Shown here in pieces: positions 1 to 7,555 of a stretch of 64,000 nt of DNA. Within the stretch, counting starts at the first letter, position 1, and each line of letters opens with the position of its first letter. Source of the stretch: Roseateles terrae (GTDB lineage Bacteria > Pseudomonadota > Gammaproteobacteria > Burkholderiales > Burkholderiaceae_C). The stretch lies in NCBI RefSeq assembly GCF_014192155.1, contig NZ_JACHXO010000001.1:522069-586068 (forward strand), read 5' to 3'. The position numbers were made by a program, and so were the translations under genes. Under the pieces are notes generated by a model that did not search any database, was not told the DNA's origin, and was given only the letters and a program-made list of their open reading frames with translations.

Positions 1-530
1 ATCAGCTCGGGGTGGCGGACGCAGCCTTCGAGCAGGGTGGCGTAGGGAATGATGGAAACGTTGCCGGTGTCCATCGCGACGGCGTCGCAGGCATGGCGGC
101 CGTGGGCGATGCCGCTGAAGCCCAGCCAGTCACCGCGGAACTTCAGGCTGACGATCTGCTCGCGGCCGTCCAGGCTGCGGCTGACCAGCTTGTAGGCGCC
201 GGAGTTGATCAGGAAGACGGTGTTGAAGGGCAGGCCCGAGTGATACAGCACATCGCCGGGGCGGACGACCTTGGAGGCCGGCTGCACCAGTTCCCGCACG
301 GTGCGCATCATCTCCAGCATGCGTTGCTGCGGATCCTGCAGGGACTGGAAGCCCTGGAAGGGGCTGAAGCCGTCGTGCAGATCGGTCGAGTCATCCATCA
401 CGGACGAGCCGCGCGCCGAGACGGCGCGAGTGCCTGGATGGGAGACGGTGTGGGGGAAGGCGGGCAGACGGTCGCGCGAAGAAATTTGATGAGAGCGGTC
501 GTGCTGGATGAGTTGAGCGGCTTCGGACAT
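1..530 (-). CDS. Crp/Fnr-family transcriptional regulator (partial, C-terminus beyond window)
   Basis: The first 176 residues of a cyclic-nucleotide-binding-fold regulator are visible; the DNA-binding helix-turn-helix lies off the left edge. The core reads RPGDVLYHSGLPFNTVFLI and then SGAYKLVSRSLDGREQIV, the beta-roll typical of Crp/Fnr proteins; the following SLKFRGDWLGFSGI resembles the Fnr-type dimerisation lead-in. No N-terminal cysteine cluster of the Fnr [4Fe-4S] type is seen in the visible part, so oxygen sensing by iron-sulfur cluster is not supported. The start at 530 (MSEAAQ) gives a 44-residue leader before MDDSTD; a start at 398 is possible, and neither has a clear Shine-Dalgarno. 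The ligand is unknown. Confidence 0.85.
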   Translation of the reverse strand, partial: MSEAAQLIQHDRSHQISSRDRLPAFPHTVSHPGTRAVSARGSSVMDDSTDLHDGFSPFQGFQSLQDPQQRMLEMMRTVRELVQPASKVVRPGDVLYHSGLPFNTVFLINSGAYKLVSRSLDGREQIVSLKFRGDWLGFSGIAHGRHACDAVAMDTGNVSIIPYATLLEGCVRHPEL

Positions 531-697
531 GATCGTTTCGGTCGTTGAGGTGTTGACACGCATCGTAAAAAACGCTCGCAACCGGCGTGGCAATCGACAA
601 CATCGCTGGGTAACACTGGGTGAACCGACGGTAACGATCAGATGTCTTTGCGCATCTCGTGAAGCCGTTTTCATCTGTACTCCCTAAGAGGAGTTGG

Positions 698-715
698 TTG
701 ATTGACAACAATCAA
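698..715. promoter_or_regulatory. Inverted repeat TTGATTG-ACAA-CAATCAA upstream of the Crp/Fnr gene
   Basis: Perfect 7-bp arms separated by 4 bp, 168 bp upstream of the Crp/Fnr start, in the gene-poor stretch 531-955. It looks like an Fnr/Crp-type half-site pair (TTGAT...ATCAA), but the half-sites are 8 bp apart instead of the usual 4. An autoregulatory operator is inferred, not shown. Confidence 0.35.
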
Positions 716-729
716 CGATTGCCGGGCAT

Positions 730-767
730 GTGGCACTTAGGCTGTCGTCACGTCTAAGAAGTGCCAC
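730..767. repeat. Inverted repeat GTGGCACTT / AAGTGCCAC
   Basis: Two perfect 9-bp arms (730-738 and 759-767) separated by 20 bp, in the intergenic stretch 531-955 next to the preceding palindrome. No T-tract follows on either strand, so it is not a typical terminator; an operator or structured leader is possible. Nothing else recognisable was seen in 531-955. Confidence 0.35.
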
Positions 768-955
768 AACGCGTGCTTGCACGCGCGCCACACCCACTCG
801 CCATGCTCCATGTTCCCCCGTCAGATCGAGAACCGCCCCGTCGTCCAGCCGCCAGCGCGGCAGAGCCGGCGTCCGGCACGCCGGTCATGGAGCGTGTGGG
901 CAGTGATCGGACGGGGGGCGAGCGTGCGACGGGTGCGCGGCCCGGTGGGGACAGC

Positions 956-1360
956 ATGACGCGGCCGCCAGCGGGGAGCGCGTCGCAGGCGCTTGCGGGA
1001 CGGCGGATCGGTCTGATCTGCGCCTCCCGTCAGGCCCCGGCGGCGGCGCTCTTCATCGAGGCGGCGGAAGGGCTGGGGGCGCAGGTGTCCGTGCTGCATG
1101 CGGCGGACGTGGTGGATGCGCGCGCGGCCCAGCAGGACAAGCTGGTGCGGATGCTCTCGCGGCTGTACGACGTCATCGAATGCCAGGATCTGCCCAGCAC
1201 CGCCGTGCGGCACATTGCCGAGCTGGTGGCGGTGCCGGTGCTGGCGGACCTGGGAGCGCGGGCGCTGGAAGCGGCCGGTTCACACCGTCCGGAGCCGGGC
1301 ACGCCCGCATGGGAACAAGGCCTGGCGCAGGTGCGGCAGGCCTTGCTGATGGCGCTGTAA
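956..1360 (+). CDS. Small protein resembling the N-terminal half of an ornithine/aspartate carbamoyltransferase
   Basis: 134 residues. From about residue 14 it follows the carbamoyl-phosphate domain of transcarbamylases: LAGRRIGLIC (first strand), LFIEAAEGLGAQVSVL (the helix/strand that in ornithine carbamoyltransferase follows the STRT loop), LVRMLSRLYDVIE and IAELVAVPVLADL (the vPVINgL region). The carbamoyl-phosphate STRT loop is replaced by SRQAPA, and the ornithine/aspartate domain is absent, so transcarbamylase activity is unlikely. The ATG at 956 follows GGGGA at 946-950; an upstream in-frame ATG at 761 has no such site. Neighbours give no pathway hint. The role is unknown; family resemblance is my reading of the motif order. 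Confidence 0.6.
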   Translation: MTRPPAGSASQALAGRRIGLICASRQAPAAALFIEAAEGLGAQVSVLHAADVVDARAAQQDKLVRMLSRLYDVIECQDLPSTAVRHIAELVAVPVLADLGARALEAAGSHRPEPGTPAWEQGLAQVRQALLMAL

Positions 1361-1416
1361 ACCAGCGCCGGTGTCGGTGACGCTCAGGCCCTTGCGGCCG
1401 GGCGTCGCCCCAAGGC

Positions 1417-2049
1417 TTACTTCTTCGCCTTCTTGCCATCCGCGGCGCGGGTGGAGGTCTGCAGCGCCTGGGCTTCCTGCAAATGATGCTGCAAGGTGGG
1501 CAGCGTCTTGGTGGCCCAGGCCTTCACATCGGCATCGTCCGAGTCCTTGGCGGCCTTCTCGAACAGCTTGACCGTGTCCTTGTGGGCTTCGACCCCCACG
1601 GTTTCTGCATAGTGGCGGTCGAAGCTGGCGCCATCGCGGGCGCTCAGGACCTTCATCTTGCCCTTTTGCATCACCGACGGATCCTTCGGCAGGTCCACGC
1701 CCTTGGAGGCCGCGAGCGCGGCCAATTCCTCGCTGGCCTTGGTGTGCTCATCCACCATCTTCTGGGCGAAGGCCTTCACATCGGCATTGCCTGACTTCTG
1801 CAGGGCCAGCTTGCTGTTTTCGACCTCGGCATGGCCGTTTTCAGCCGCCTGCTTCATGAAGGCGGAATCCTTGTGGCTGATCTTGCCGGACGCAGCCGAC
1901 GCCGAGGCCCCGGGCACCACGGCCTGGGCGAAGGCGGCCGGGGCCTGCACGCTGGCGATCAGGCCGACCGCCGCGGCGGCCAAAGCCACGCGGCTCCAGC
2001 GGGCGGCGGTGTGGGGGCGGCTGCTGCGGAACGTCACGACGTCATTCAT
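1417..2049 (-). CDS. DUF4142 domain-containing exported protein
   Basis: 210 residues. A signal peptide (hydrophobic LAAAAVGLIASVQAPAAFA) is followed by a helical DUF4142 domain with the family pattern FMKQAAENGHAEVENSKLAL, ADVKAFAQKMVDEHTKA and a second half containing AHKDTVKLFEKAA. The family is helical, ferritin-like in appearance, periplasmic, common in stress-related loci, and of unknown biochemical function. ATG at 2049 is preferred over the in-frame ATG at 2061 because GGAG lies about 7 bp upstream of it. The C-terminus is Lys-rich (GKKAKK). The gene stands alone, with a motif just upstream (2064-2082) also present at 11145-11162. Confidence 0.85.
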   Translation of the reverse strand: MNDVVTFRSSRPHTAARWSRVALAAAAVGLIASVQAPAAFAQAVVPGASASAASGKISHKDSAFMKQAAENGHAEVENSKLALQKSGNADVKAFAQKMVDEHTKASEELAALAASKGVDLPKDPSVMQKGKMKVLSARDGASFDRHYAETVGVEAHKDTVKLFEKAAKDSDDADVKAWATKTLPTLQHHLQEAQALQTSTRAADGKKAKK

Positions 2050-2063
2050 GGGGAACTCCATGC

Positions 2064-2082
2064 TTGTAGGGAAGAACCCCCT
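2064..2082. promoter_or_regulatory. Motif TTGTAGGGAAGAACCCCCT, shared with 11145-11162
   Basis: Fifteen bases before the DUF4142 ATG, read on the plus strand. A near copy (TTGTAGGTAAAACCCCCT) occurs at 11145-11162. The TAGG...CCC arrangement suggests a regulator half-palindrome or a promoter element; both are inference. Confidence 0.35.
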
Positions 2083-2196
2083 TTGAGCAATCTGGATTCC
2101 CGCCGCCGCCAGGCCGTCATGACGCTTCGGAATGCCGCCGCACAGCCGCTGTCATGCGGTGCCGACGCCCACGTCGTCAGCCCGCAGGCCGGCCGG

Positions 2197-3264
2197 TCAG
2201 GCGGTCGGCTGCTGGCGATAGCTCTGCCCCAGGGCGGTCAGCACGCCAGGGCCTGCCAGCAGGCTGGTGAAGTGGGGATCGGGGCTCATGCGGCCGATGA
2301 ACCACGCATACCGGACAACGTCCGCCCGGGTTTCACAGACGCGGACCATCTTGGTCATCTCTTCGATCTGCTTGGCGGACGTGTTCACATCGGCACCATC
2401 GCCGTTGTGCCAGTTGGCCATCTCGGTCACCCAGAGCGGCTTGCCAAATTTTTTCAGCCGGTCCAGCTGCTCATTCAGGCCGTAGTCATACCAATGGAAG
2501 GCAAGCGCGTCGATCTGCGGATCCCGTCCGCCGTTGTTGGCGCGGTAGGCCGCATAAAACGCGTCCAGCCAGACGACCGGATCTTCGTAACCGCCCATCG
2601 TGCCCCAGGTCATCGCCGGTCCGACGATCTGCACGCCGGTCTGGGCGGCGACGGCTTCATAGCGCGGCCACAAGGCTGCAGCGTCCTGCGGCGTCAGGTT
2701 GGCCTGGTCCTTGAGGTTGGGCTCATTGAGCACCAGCAGGTGCTTGACCGTCGGTCGGCTCTTCAACTCCGCCACGACGGTTGCGACGTCGAAGTTGAAG
2801 TTCCACAGCATCGGAACGTGACTCATGGCCTTCGCGATCGACGGCGTTGCGCGGACGGCGGCATCCGGCTGCAGAGCCCAGTTGTACCACCAGCCCACCG
2901 GGCCGCTGAGGGCGCTGAAGTCGGCGGCGTCGCTCAGGTTGTAGGCGATGCCGCGCTTGACGAGGGGCGCGGGCGCCGGGGCGGGCGTCGGGCTGGGCGC
3001 CGGTGCGGGGCTCGGTGACGGCGAGGGCGAAGGAGAAGGAGAAGGAGAGGGCGCCGGGGAGGGCGATGGCGTGGGGCCGGCGGACGGCGGAGGCGCGGAT
3101 GGCGACGTGTCGCTGCCGCCACCGCTCCCCCCGCCACCGCAAGCCGTCAGCAGCGCGGCCCCGGCGGCAGCGATCAGCGTACGGCGACGGGGATCCACTG
3201 CCAGACCCGCCGAAGGCGGCTGCGGAGCGATCAAGCGGGAGGACGGAGTCTGTGAACGGTTCAT
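2197..3264 (-). CDS. Secreted lipoprotein-like glycoside hydrolase (Asl1/GH128-like)
   Basis: 355 residues. A twin-arginine-like stretch RRR (26-28) precedes a hydrophobic segment ending LLTAC, where Cys42 is a plausible lipobox cysteine. A Gly/Ser then Pro/Ser/Ala low-complexity linker covers about 43-100. The catalytic barrel starts near 104 (RGIAYNL) and holds WWYNW, LLVLNEPN with candidate acid/base Glu181, FHWYDYG, and WVTEMANWH with candidate nucleophile Glu281. The order matches the Asl1-type glycosyl hydrolase domain (GH128), whose characterised members cleave beta-1,3-glucan. An outer-surface or extracellular glucanase attacking fungal or algal glucans is therefore likely, though the substrate is inferred. 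No operon partner. Confidence 0.8.
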   Translation of the reverse strand: MNRSQTPSSRLIAPQPPSAGLAVDPRRRTLIAAAGAALLTACGGGGSGGGSDTSPSAPPPSAGPTPSPSPAPSPSPSPSPSPSPSPAPAPSPTPAPAPAPLVKRGIAYNLSDAADFSALSGPVGWWYNWALQPDAAVRATPSIAKAMSHVPMLWNFNFDVATVVAELKSRPTVKHLLVLNEPNLKDQANLTPQDAAALWPRYEAVAAQTGVQIVGPAMTWGTMGGYEDPVVWLDAFYAAYRANNGGRDPQIDALAFHWYDYGLNEQLDRLKKFGKPLWVTEMANWHNGDGADVNTSAKQIEEMTKMVRVCETRADVVRYAWFIGRMSPDPHFTSLLAGPGVLTALGQSYRQQPTA

Positions 3265-3562
3265 TCGAAGCTACCTGGCTACCTGGCCCATGACGCTGTC
3301 CCTGGATCCAGGGGCAGTCGATGCGGGCCGGAGTATGGCGCTGCAAAAGCCTGCGTGGTTGCCGTGGAAACAGCTTGTTAAGCTTGCTGACACACCTCCA
3401 AAAGACTGACTTTTCTGGCGGGGGTCCACCCGCCGCAGACCGTCACCGCCTGACGAGAAATGTCGGGATTCGGGCGAGCATCGCGCCACGTGAGGCATGA
3501 CTCTTGCGACACCGGCGCCTGCGTCGGCGGGTCGACGGGCGGGCGCCCCCGGCTGGAGGCCG

Positions 3563-5506
3563 CTACGTCAGCGCCCGCACCAGCCACTGGATGAGCAGGA
3601 GGACGCCCAGACCGGTCCAGAAGCCGTTCCATCCGCCTTCGCGCTTTTTGAAGCGGAAGGCCATGTGCGCGAAACCGCCGACGACGACGAAGCTGGAGAC
3701 GCCCGCGATCCACAAAAAGAGCAGCAGGCTTGATTGGAATCCATACTGCGCCCAGGGCGGCGGTGGCAGCTTGGTCGCGTTGGCGGGGTGCGCGGCGTCG
3801 GCTGCGCCCCGAGCGCTCGCCGCCGACGCCCCGCCTGTGGCGCCTGGCACCGGCGTGCCGGCCAAGCCCGCACTTGCTACTGCCGCGCGCGATGGTGCCC
3901 CGCCGACGGCCGCCGGCGAGGGCTGGCCGAGCGCGGCGGCGCGTTTGTCGCGTCGCGCGTCCTTGCGTTGCGCGTCGGTCAGCTGCAGCACGGGTGCTGG
4001 CCGCTCGGCCGGCTGCCACCAACTGCCGCGCTTCAGCTGGGGCGCTTGTCCTTCCGCTGACTTCGTACGGAAGGCGGCAGCATCGCCTGAACGCGGCGGC
4101 GCTGCGGGACCGGGCAGCCGCATCGCCTGGGCGATCAGCGGCGCGCCCTGGGCCGCATCCACCATCGCCACGAACCGGCTGTAGCCCAGCAGCACTTCGC
4201 GGGTGGCCGGCTGGTCATGCCAGGTGGCCGCTTCCATGCCTTGATGCCGGGCGCGATGCAGCGCCGCCCGCAGCTTTCGCCGCTCCTGGCGGGACACGGA
4301 CGGCTGGTCATTGACCACCACGCCGGTCACCTGCTGGCGGGCCCCTGCGCGCATCACATGCTGCTTGGCCGGATGGGGTGTGAAGCCCTCGTCCTTGAGC
4401 ACATGCCGCACCTGCCGCAGCAGCTTGCCGACCAGCGCTGCAGCCTCCCCGGAGCCGGAGAAGGTGAGGTCGTCCGCGTACCGGGTGTAGGTGAAGCCCA
4501 GCTTGTGCGCCAGGCCCTGCAGGCGACGGTCCATGCGCCGGCACAGCACGTTGGTGAGCATCGGGCTGGTCGGGGCGCCTTGCGGCAGCACCCGGTCGCG
4601 GCCCTTGCCTCCAACGAAGAACGCCTCGCCGTCGACGACCAGCTCGTCACACGGGTTCTCGCTGCACAGCAGCGCCAGCATCGTGGCCACCGGTTCGGGG
4701 TAGCCGAGCCCCTGGAACACGCCCTTGATGCGCGGGAAGGTGATGGTGGGGAAGAAGTTCTGGATGTCCAGGTTGATGACCACGTCCTGTCCCACATGCG
4801 GCTTGGCATTGGTCAGGATGCTGCGACCCGGCAGGAAGCCATGCGCGGCGGCATGGCAGGGCACCTGGGCCAGCACGTTGTCCAGCACCCAGTATTGCGC
4901 ACGCTTGAGCCGCGGCATGGGCGCTGAAATGGTGCGGTGACCGCCGGTCTTCTTGGGCAGCAGGAAGCGGCGGTAGTGATGGGTGCGGGCCACCTCGCGA
5001 TGGAAGGTGAGGAACTTCAGCTCCGGCAGCGTCAGGCCCATGGCCTGGGCCAGTGCCATCGGCGTGTCGAGGCTGGGCAGCCCGGCCTGCAATGCACGTG
5101 CTGGCGCCTGCGCTGTCGGCAGGGACAGCCCGCCGGACACACCTGCACCGAGATACGGCACCTGCGTCTTGCGCGCCTCATGCCAGCGCAGGGCGCGCTC
5201 GTGACGCCGCTGCTCGCGCAATTGCGCGGCGGCTTCCCGGCGGATCAGCGATTCCTGCATCCGCTGCTTGCGCATGGCCTGCAGCGCGGCTTCCGGATTC
5301 TGGATGACGCGCAGGCGTTCCTGCAGTCCTTGCAGGGCCTGCGTGACTTCGGCTTCGCGCTCGATCAGCGCGGCCTCCAGCGTCGGCTGAGCTTCGCCCT
5401 GAGGCCAGAAGCCCAGACGCTGCATCTCCTGCAGCACCACGGCGTCCTTGGAGCTGGTGCGGATGCGTTCGATGAGGTCGGCCCGGGTGGGCATGCGCTC
5501 GGTCAT
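3563..5506 (-). CDS. Retron-type reverse transcriptase with C-terminal two-membrane-segment tail
   Basis: 647 residues. Makes branched RNA-linked cDNA (msDNA) from the adjacent RNA (5578-5806), by family knowledge. A charged helical extension (about 1-115) precedes the RT domain (about 155-445): NAKPH at 233-237 (retron region X, NAxxH), LDIQNFF at 246-252, QGAPTSP at 309-315, catalytic YADD at 343-346, and VTG at 393-395 (retron region Y). An Ala/Pro-rich linker (about 455-585) leads to two hydrophobic segments, about 592-612 and 628-645, joined by a basic turn (RFKKRE). Usual retron RTs are 300-400 residues, so both extensions are unusual. ATG 5506 follows GGGAGGTG. Last gene of the HEAT/WH-SWIM/RNA cluster. 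The membrane tail could be a pore-forming or anchoring effector (inference). Confidence 0.93.
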   Translation of the reverse strand: MTERMPTRADLIERIRTSSKDAVVLQEMQRLGFWPQGEAQPTLEAALIEREAEVTQALQGLQERLRVIQNPEAALQAMRKQRMQESLIRREAAAQLREQRRHERALRWHEARKTQVPYLGAGVSGGLSLPTAQAPARALQAGLPSLDTPMALAQAMGLTLPELKFLTFHREVARTHHYRRFLLPKKTGGHRTISAPMPRLKRAQYWVLDNVLAQVPCHAAAHGFLPGRSILTNAKPHVGQDVVINLDIQNFFPTITFPRIKGVFQGLGYPEPVATMLALLCSENPCDELVVDGEAFFVGGKGRDRVLPQGAPTSPMLTNVLCRRMDRRLQGLAHKLGFTYTRYADDLTFSGSGEAAALVGKLLRQVRHVLKDEGFTPHPAKQHVMRAGARQQVTGVVVNDQPSVSRQERRKLRAALHRARHQGMEAATWHDQPATREVLLGYSRFVAMVDAAQGAPLIAQAMRLPGPAAPPRSGDAAAFRTKSAEGQAPQLKRGSWWQPAERPAPVLQLTDAQRKDARRDKRAAALGQPSPAAVGGAPSRAAVASAGLAGTPVPGATGGASAASARGAADAAHPANATKLPPPPWAQYGFQSSLLLFLWIAGVSSFVVVGGFAHMAFRFKKREGGWNGFWTGLGVLLLIQWLVRALT

Positions 5507-5577
5507 GGCGCACCTCCCGGGGAGGTGGCGACCCGCCGGATCAGGGAGAGGGGGAAAGAGAAGGGGAAAGAGAAGGG

Positions 5578-5590
5578 GAGTGCAGCGCGC
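5578..5590 (-). repeat. Retron a2 repeat (GCGCGCTGCACTC on the RNA strand)
   Basis: The 3' arm of the terminal helix, exact reverse complement of a1. Between it and the RT ribosome-binding site lies a pyrimidine-rich leader (RNA sense) with two copies of CTTCTCTTTCCC. Confidence 0.85.
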
Positions 5591-5621
5591 TTCTCGTCGA
5601 AGAGCCTGAAAGGCTTGAAGG

Positions 5622-5735
5622 ACGGGCGCTGTCCACTCGACGCCACCCGCCCCACCATGGGCCATATTGCTCCAGGGGAGCCATATCGGAGATGCCCATG
5701 GTGGGGCTGGGTGGCACAGTGAAGACGGCGCCCGT
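5622..5735 (-). other. msd-like long hairpin
   Basis: Three stacked helices: 5622-5633 with 5724-5735 (11 of 12 paired), 5642-5662 with 5694-5715 (21 paired, one bulged base), and the tip 5664-5673 with 5677-5686 (9 of 10 paired, loop AGG). Short internal loops separate them. This would be the template region copied to DNA, predicting an msDNA of about 100 nucleotides or somewhat more. Confidence 0.8.
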
Positions 5736-5793
5736 GACGCATGGAACGGCAGGGAGCAAAGACGGCGAAACACCGCCCGGATTGCAAGAGCCT

Positions 5794-5806
5794 GCGCGCT
5801 GCACTC
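5794..5806 (-). repeat. Retron a1 repeat (GAGTGCAGCGCGC on the RNA strand)
   Basis: The 5' arm of the RNA's terminal helix, complementary over all 13 bases to a2 at 5578-5590. It starts 25 bases after the WH-SWIM stop codon. In retrons this a1/a2 pairing is required for priming (family knowledge). Confidence 0.85.
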
Positions 5807-5831
5807 AAAACCAGTTTAACCGCATCGAGCC

Positions 5832-7550
5832 TCATGCGGCCTCCATCGATGTGCCAGGTGTTGCCGATGCCACGGAGGGCGCCGGCCGTTCTGCGAGACG
5901 GGGTTGCGCCAGCTGGCGCAGGGCCAGCATGTGGGCGCAGGGCCCGCGGCGCAGCCGGTTCTGGCGGAAGAAATTGCAGCCGCACTGGCCGTCGACGAAC
6001 TGATGGTCGGCGTTCAGGACGACCTGCGGCGTGTAGCGCTGCGTCCCCTGTCGGACCTCGCCCTCGATCACCAGCCGCGCGCCTTGCGGCGCCAGCGAGC
6101 GCAGCTGGGCCTTCCCGCCTTGGATCAAGGCCAGCGCGTCCGCTTCCTCGGGGCTGGCGAAGCGCAGGTCGTCCAGCGGCAGCGGATCCCGCGCCAGTTC
6201 ACGCCAGGCGTAACGGCCGCTGGGCAGGTCAAACACGGCGCGTCCGGCCTGCACCCACAGGCCCAGGGCTGCGTCGACGTCACGGACAGACAGCCCCGTC
6301 TGGCTGGCAACCGACGCGCTGGAAGCCATCCAGTCGCGCTGCAGCGCAGTCGCCACCGCCAGTTTGGTGGGGTCGCTGACGGTGTGCCGCGGCTGCAGCA
6401 GGTCGAAGCGGCCGGCCGCGGACCAGTCGTTGCTGGTCCAGCCGGAGAGTCCCAGTGTGACGGTGATGTCGCCCAGCTCCACCACCCAGAAGCTGGGCAT
6501 GCCGGTGCCCAGCAGATGCACCCGCACTCGTGTGGCCACAGCGATCAGCCGCTCCAGCGTCAACAGCCGTCGACGTCCCCAGACGCGGATGGTGCGCGGC
6601 TCCGTGAGCGGCTCGCCGACCAGCGCGCTGCGGCGTGCGGTGAAGACCTGTTCCCAGGGTTCGAGCACCAGTCGCGCCGGGCCGCCCGGCGTCAGCTCAA
6701 ACCGCAGCGACCGGGGCCCCGCACGTTCCTTGCGCTGGCGCAGGGCGGCGCAGAGGTTGTGCAGATCCATCGGATGCAGCTCCAGCACGGTGGCCGGCAG
6801 CGTCATGGCTGAGGACACCTGCAGGAAGCCGCGGACCCAGCTGTCCGGCAGGTCGATTTTTTCCTCGCGAAAAGCGGGGTCGTCGCCGCTGGTCACGGTG
6901 AAGCCGGCCGGGTCGACCTGCAGCCGGGTGGCCTTGTAGTCGCGGATCTTCTGGAACTCGTCGTACAGGCTGCTGGAATAGTCGATGTTGGTCGTGCCGA
7001 AGGCCATCTCGCCGGTGCGCTCAAACACGTCGTGGCGCACGCTGACGGCGCAGTAGGTCGACTCGTCCTGGCTGAAGGCTTCGAACAGCAGGCGCTCGGG
7101 ATGGACGCTGATGACCGGATCCAGCACGAACCAGGCGTCCTTGTTGGCGGTGTAGAGCCAGTTGAAATACTTCTGGCGTGCCGCGTAGAACGGGGCGAGC
7201 AGGGCGCTTTTGCGTTCCCGCAGCTGCTTGAGTTCCGACTGGAGCACGGCGGATTGGGCACGGACCTCCTCCGCGGTGGCCATGTAATCGGTGAGCATGG
7301 CCTGCTCGTTCTGGGCCAGCCAGGCCTTGTAGGCCGATGTGTCGCGGCCGCGGTAGCGCAGGTCGCTCACCACCACCTCATGCAGGGCGGAGAGGGCCTC
7401 GCGGAAGGCGAGATGAGCGTGGGAGTCGCGGCGCAGCACGCCGTCGAAGGCGGTGGGCGGGCGCAGCGCATCCGGCACCAGATGGAAGGCCTGGGCGGAC
7501 GTGCTGTCGTCCACGCTGGTGCTGCCGTAGTACTTGTAGCGGAATCGCAT
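5832..7550 (-). CDS. Winged-helix SWIM zinc-finger protein (retron-associated)
   Basis: 572 residues. The C-terminus carries a SWIM motif: Cys523, Cys525, Cys538 and His540 in CGCNFFRQ...GPCAHMLAL, a zinc site that typically binds nucleic acid or protein. Just before it, about 400-470, VATALQRDWMASSASVASQ and TGLSVRDVDAALGLWVQAG look like a winged helix. A charged coiled coil lies near 85-120 (AEEVRAQ...SELKQLRERK). The start at 7550 is 5 bp after the HEAT-gene stop, and its stop is 25 bp before retron repeat a1, so it is cotranscribed with both. SWIM proteins also occur with MoxR-type ATPase clusters, but no MoxR or VWA gene is here. The role (toxin, sensor or adaptor of the retron) is inference. 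Confidence 0.85.
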   Translation of the reverse strand: MRFRYKYYGSTSVDDSTSAQAFHLVPDALRPPTAFDGVLRRDSHAHLAFREALSALHEVVVSDLRYRGRDTSAYKAWLAQNEQAMLTDYMATAEEVRAQSAVLQSELKQLRERKSALLAPFYAARQKYFNWLYTANKDAWFVLDPVISVHPERLLFEAFSQDESTYCAVSVRHDVFERTGEMAFGTTNIDYSSSLYDEFQKIRDYKATRLQVDPAGFTVTSGDDPAFREEKIDLPDSWVRGFLQVSSAMTLPATVLELHPMDLHNLCAALRQRKERAGPRSLRFELTPGGPARLVLEPWEQVFTARRSALVGEPLTEPRTIRVWGRRRLLTLERLIAVATRVRVHLLGTGMPSFWVVELGDITVTLGLSGWTSNDWSAAGRFDLLQPRHTVSDPTKLAVATALQRDWMASSASVASQTGLSVRDVDAALGLWVQAGRAVFDLPSGRYAWRELARDPLPLDDLRFASPEEADALALIQGGKAQLRSLAPQGARLVIEGEVRQGTQRYTPQVVLNADHQFVDGQCGCNFFRQNRLRRGPCAHMLALRQLAQPRLAERPAPSVASATPGTSMEAA

Positions 7551-7555
7551 GGTCG

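Larger units (their letters stand above)
5578..5806 (-). ncRNA. Candidate retron msr-msd RNA
   Basis: Lies between the WH-SWIM stop (5832) and the RT start (5506), same strand. Its ends are perfect 13-bp inverted repeats: a1 5794-5806 and a2 5578-5590. Reading 5' to 3' on the minus strand, after a1 comes a short hairpin GGCG-loop-CGCC with a U-rich loop near 5768-5782, as in msr regions. A long hairpin then spans 5735-5622: an outer 12-bp stem with one mismatch (5724-5735/5622-5633), an inner stem of 21 pairs with one bulged base (5694-5715/5642-5662), and a terminal GCTCC/GGAGC helix. This is the expected layout of msr followed by msd. Exact RNA ends and the branching guanosine cannot be fixed by eye. 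Confidence 0.85.

Noticed and set aside
698-715. Canonical Fnr box
   Set aside because: Half-sites TTGAT and ATCAA are separated by 8 bp, not 4, so I report only an inverted repeat.
729-746. Sigma-54 promoter (TGGCAC element)
   Set aside because: The -12 TTGC element is missing at the required spacing on both strands.
3020-3110. Short repeated GGCGAG/GGAGAA units, considered as a repeat array or CRISPR-like
   Set aside because: They encode the Pro/Ser linker of the secreted glycosidase; no spacers.
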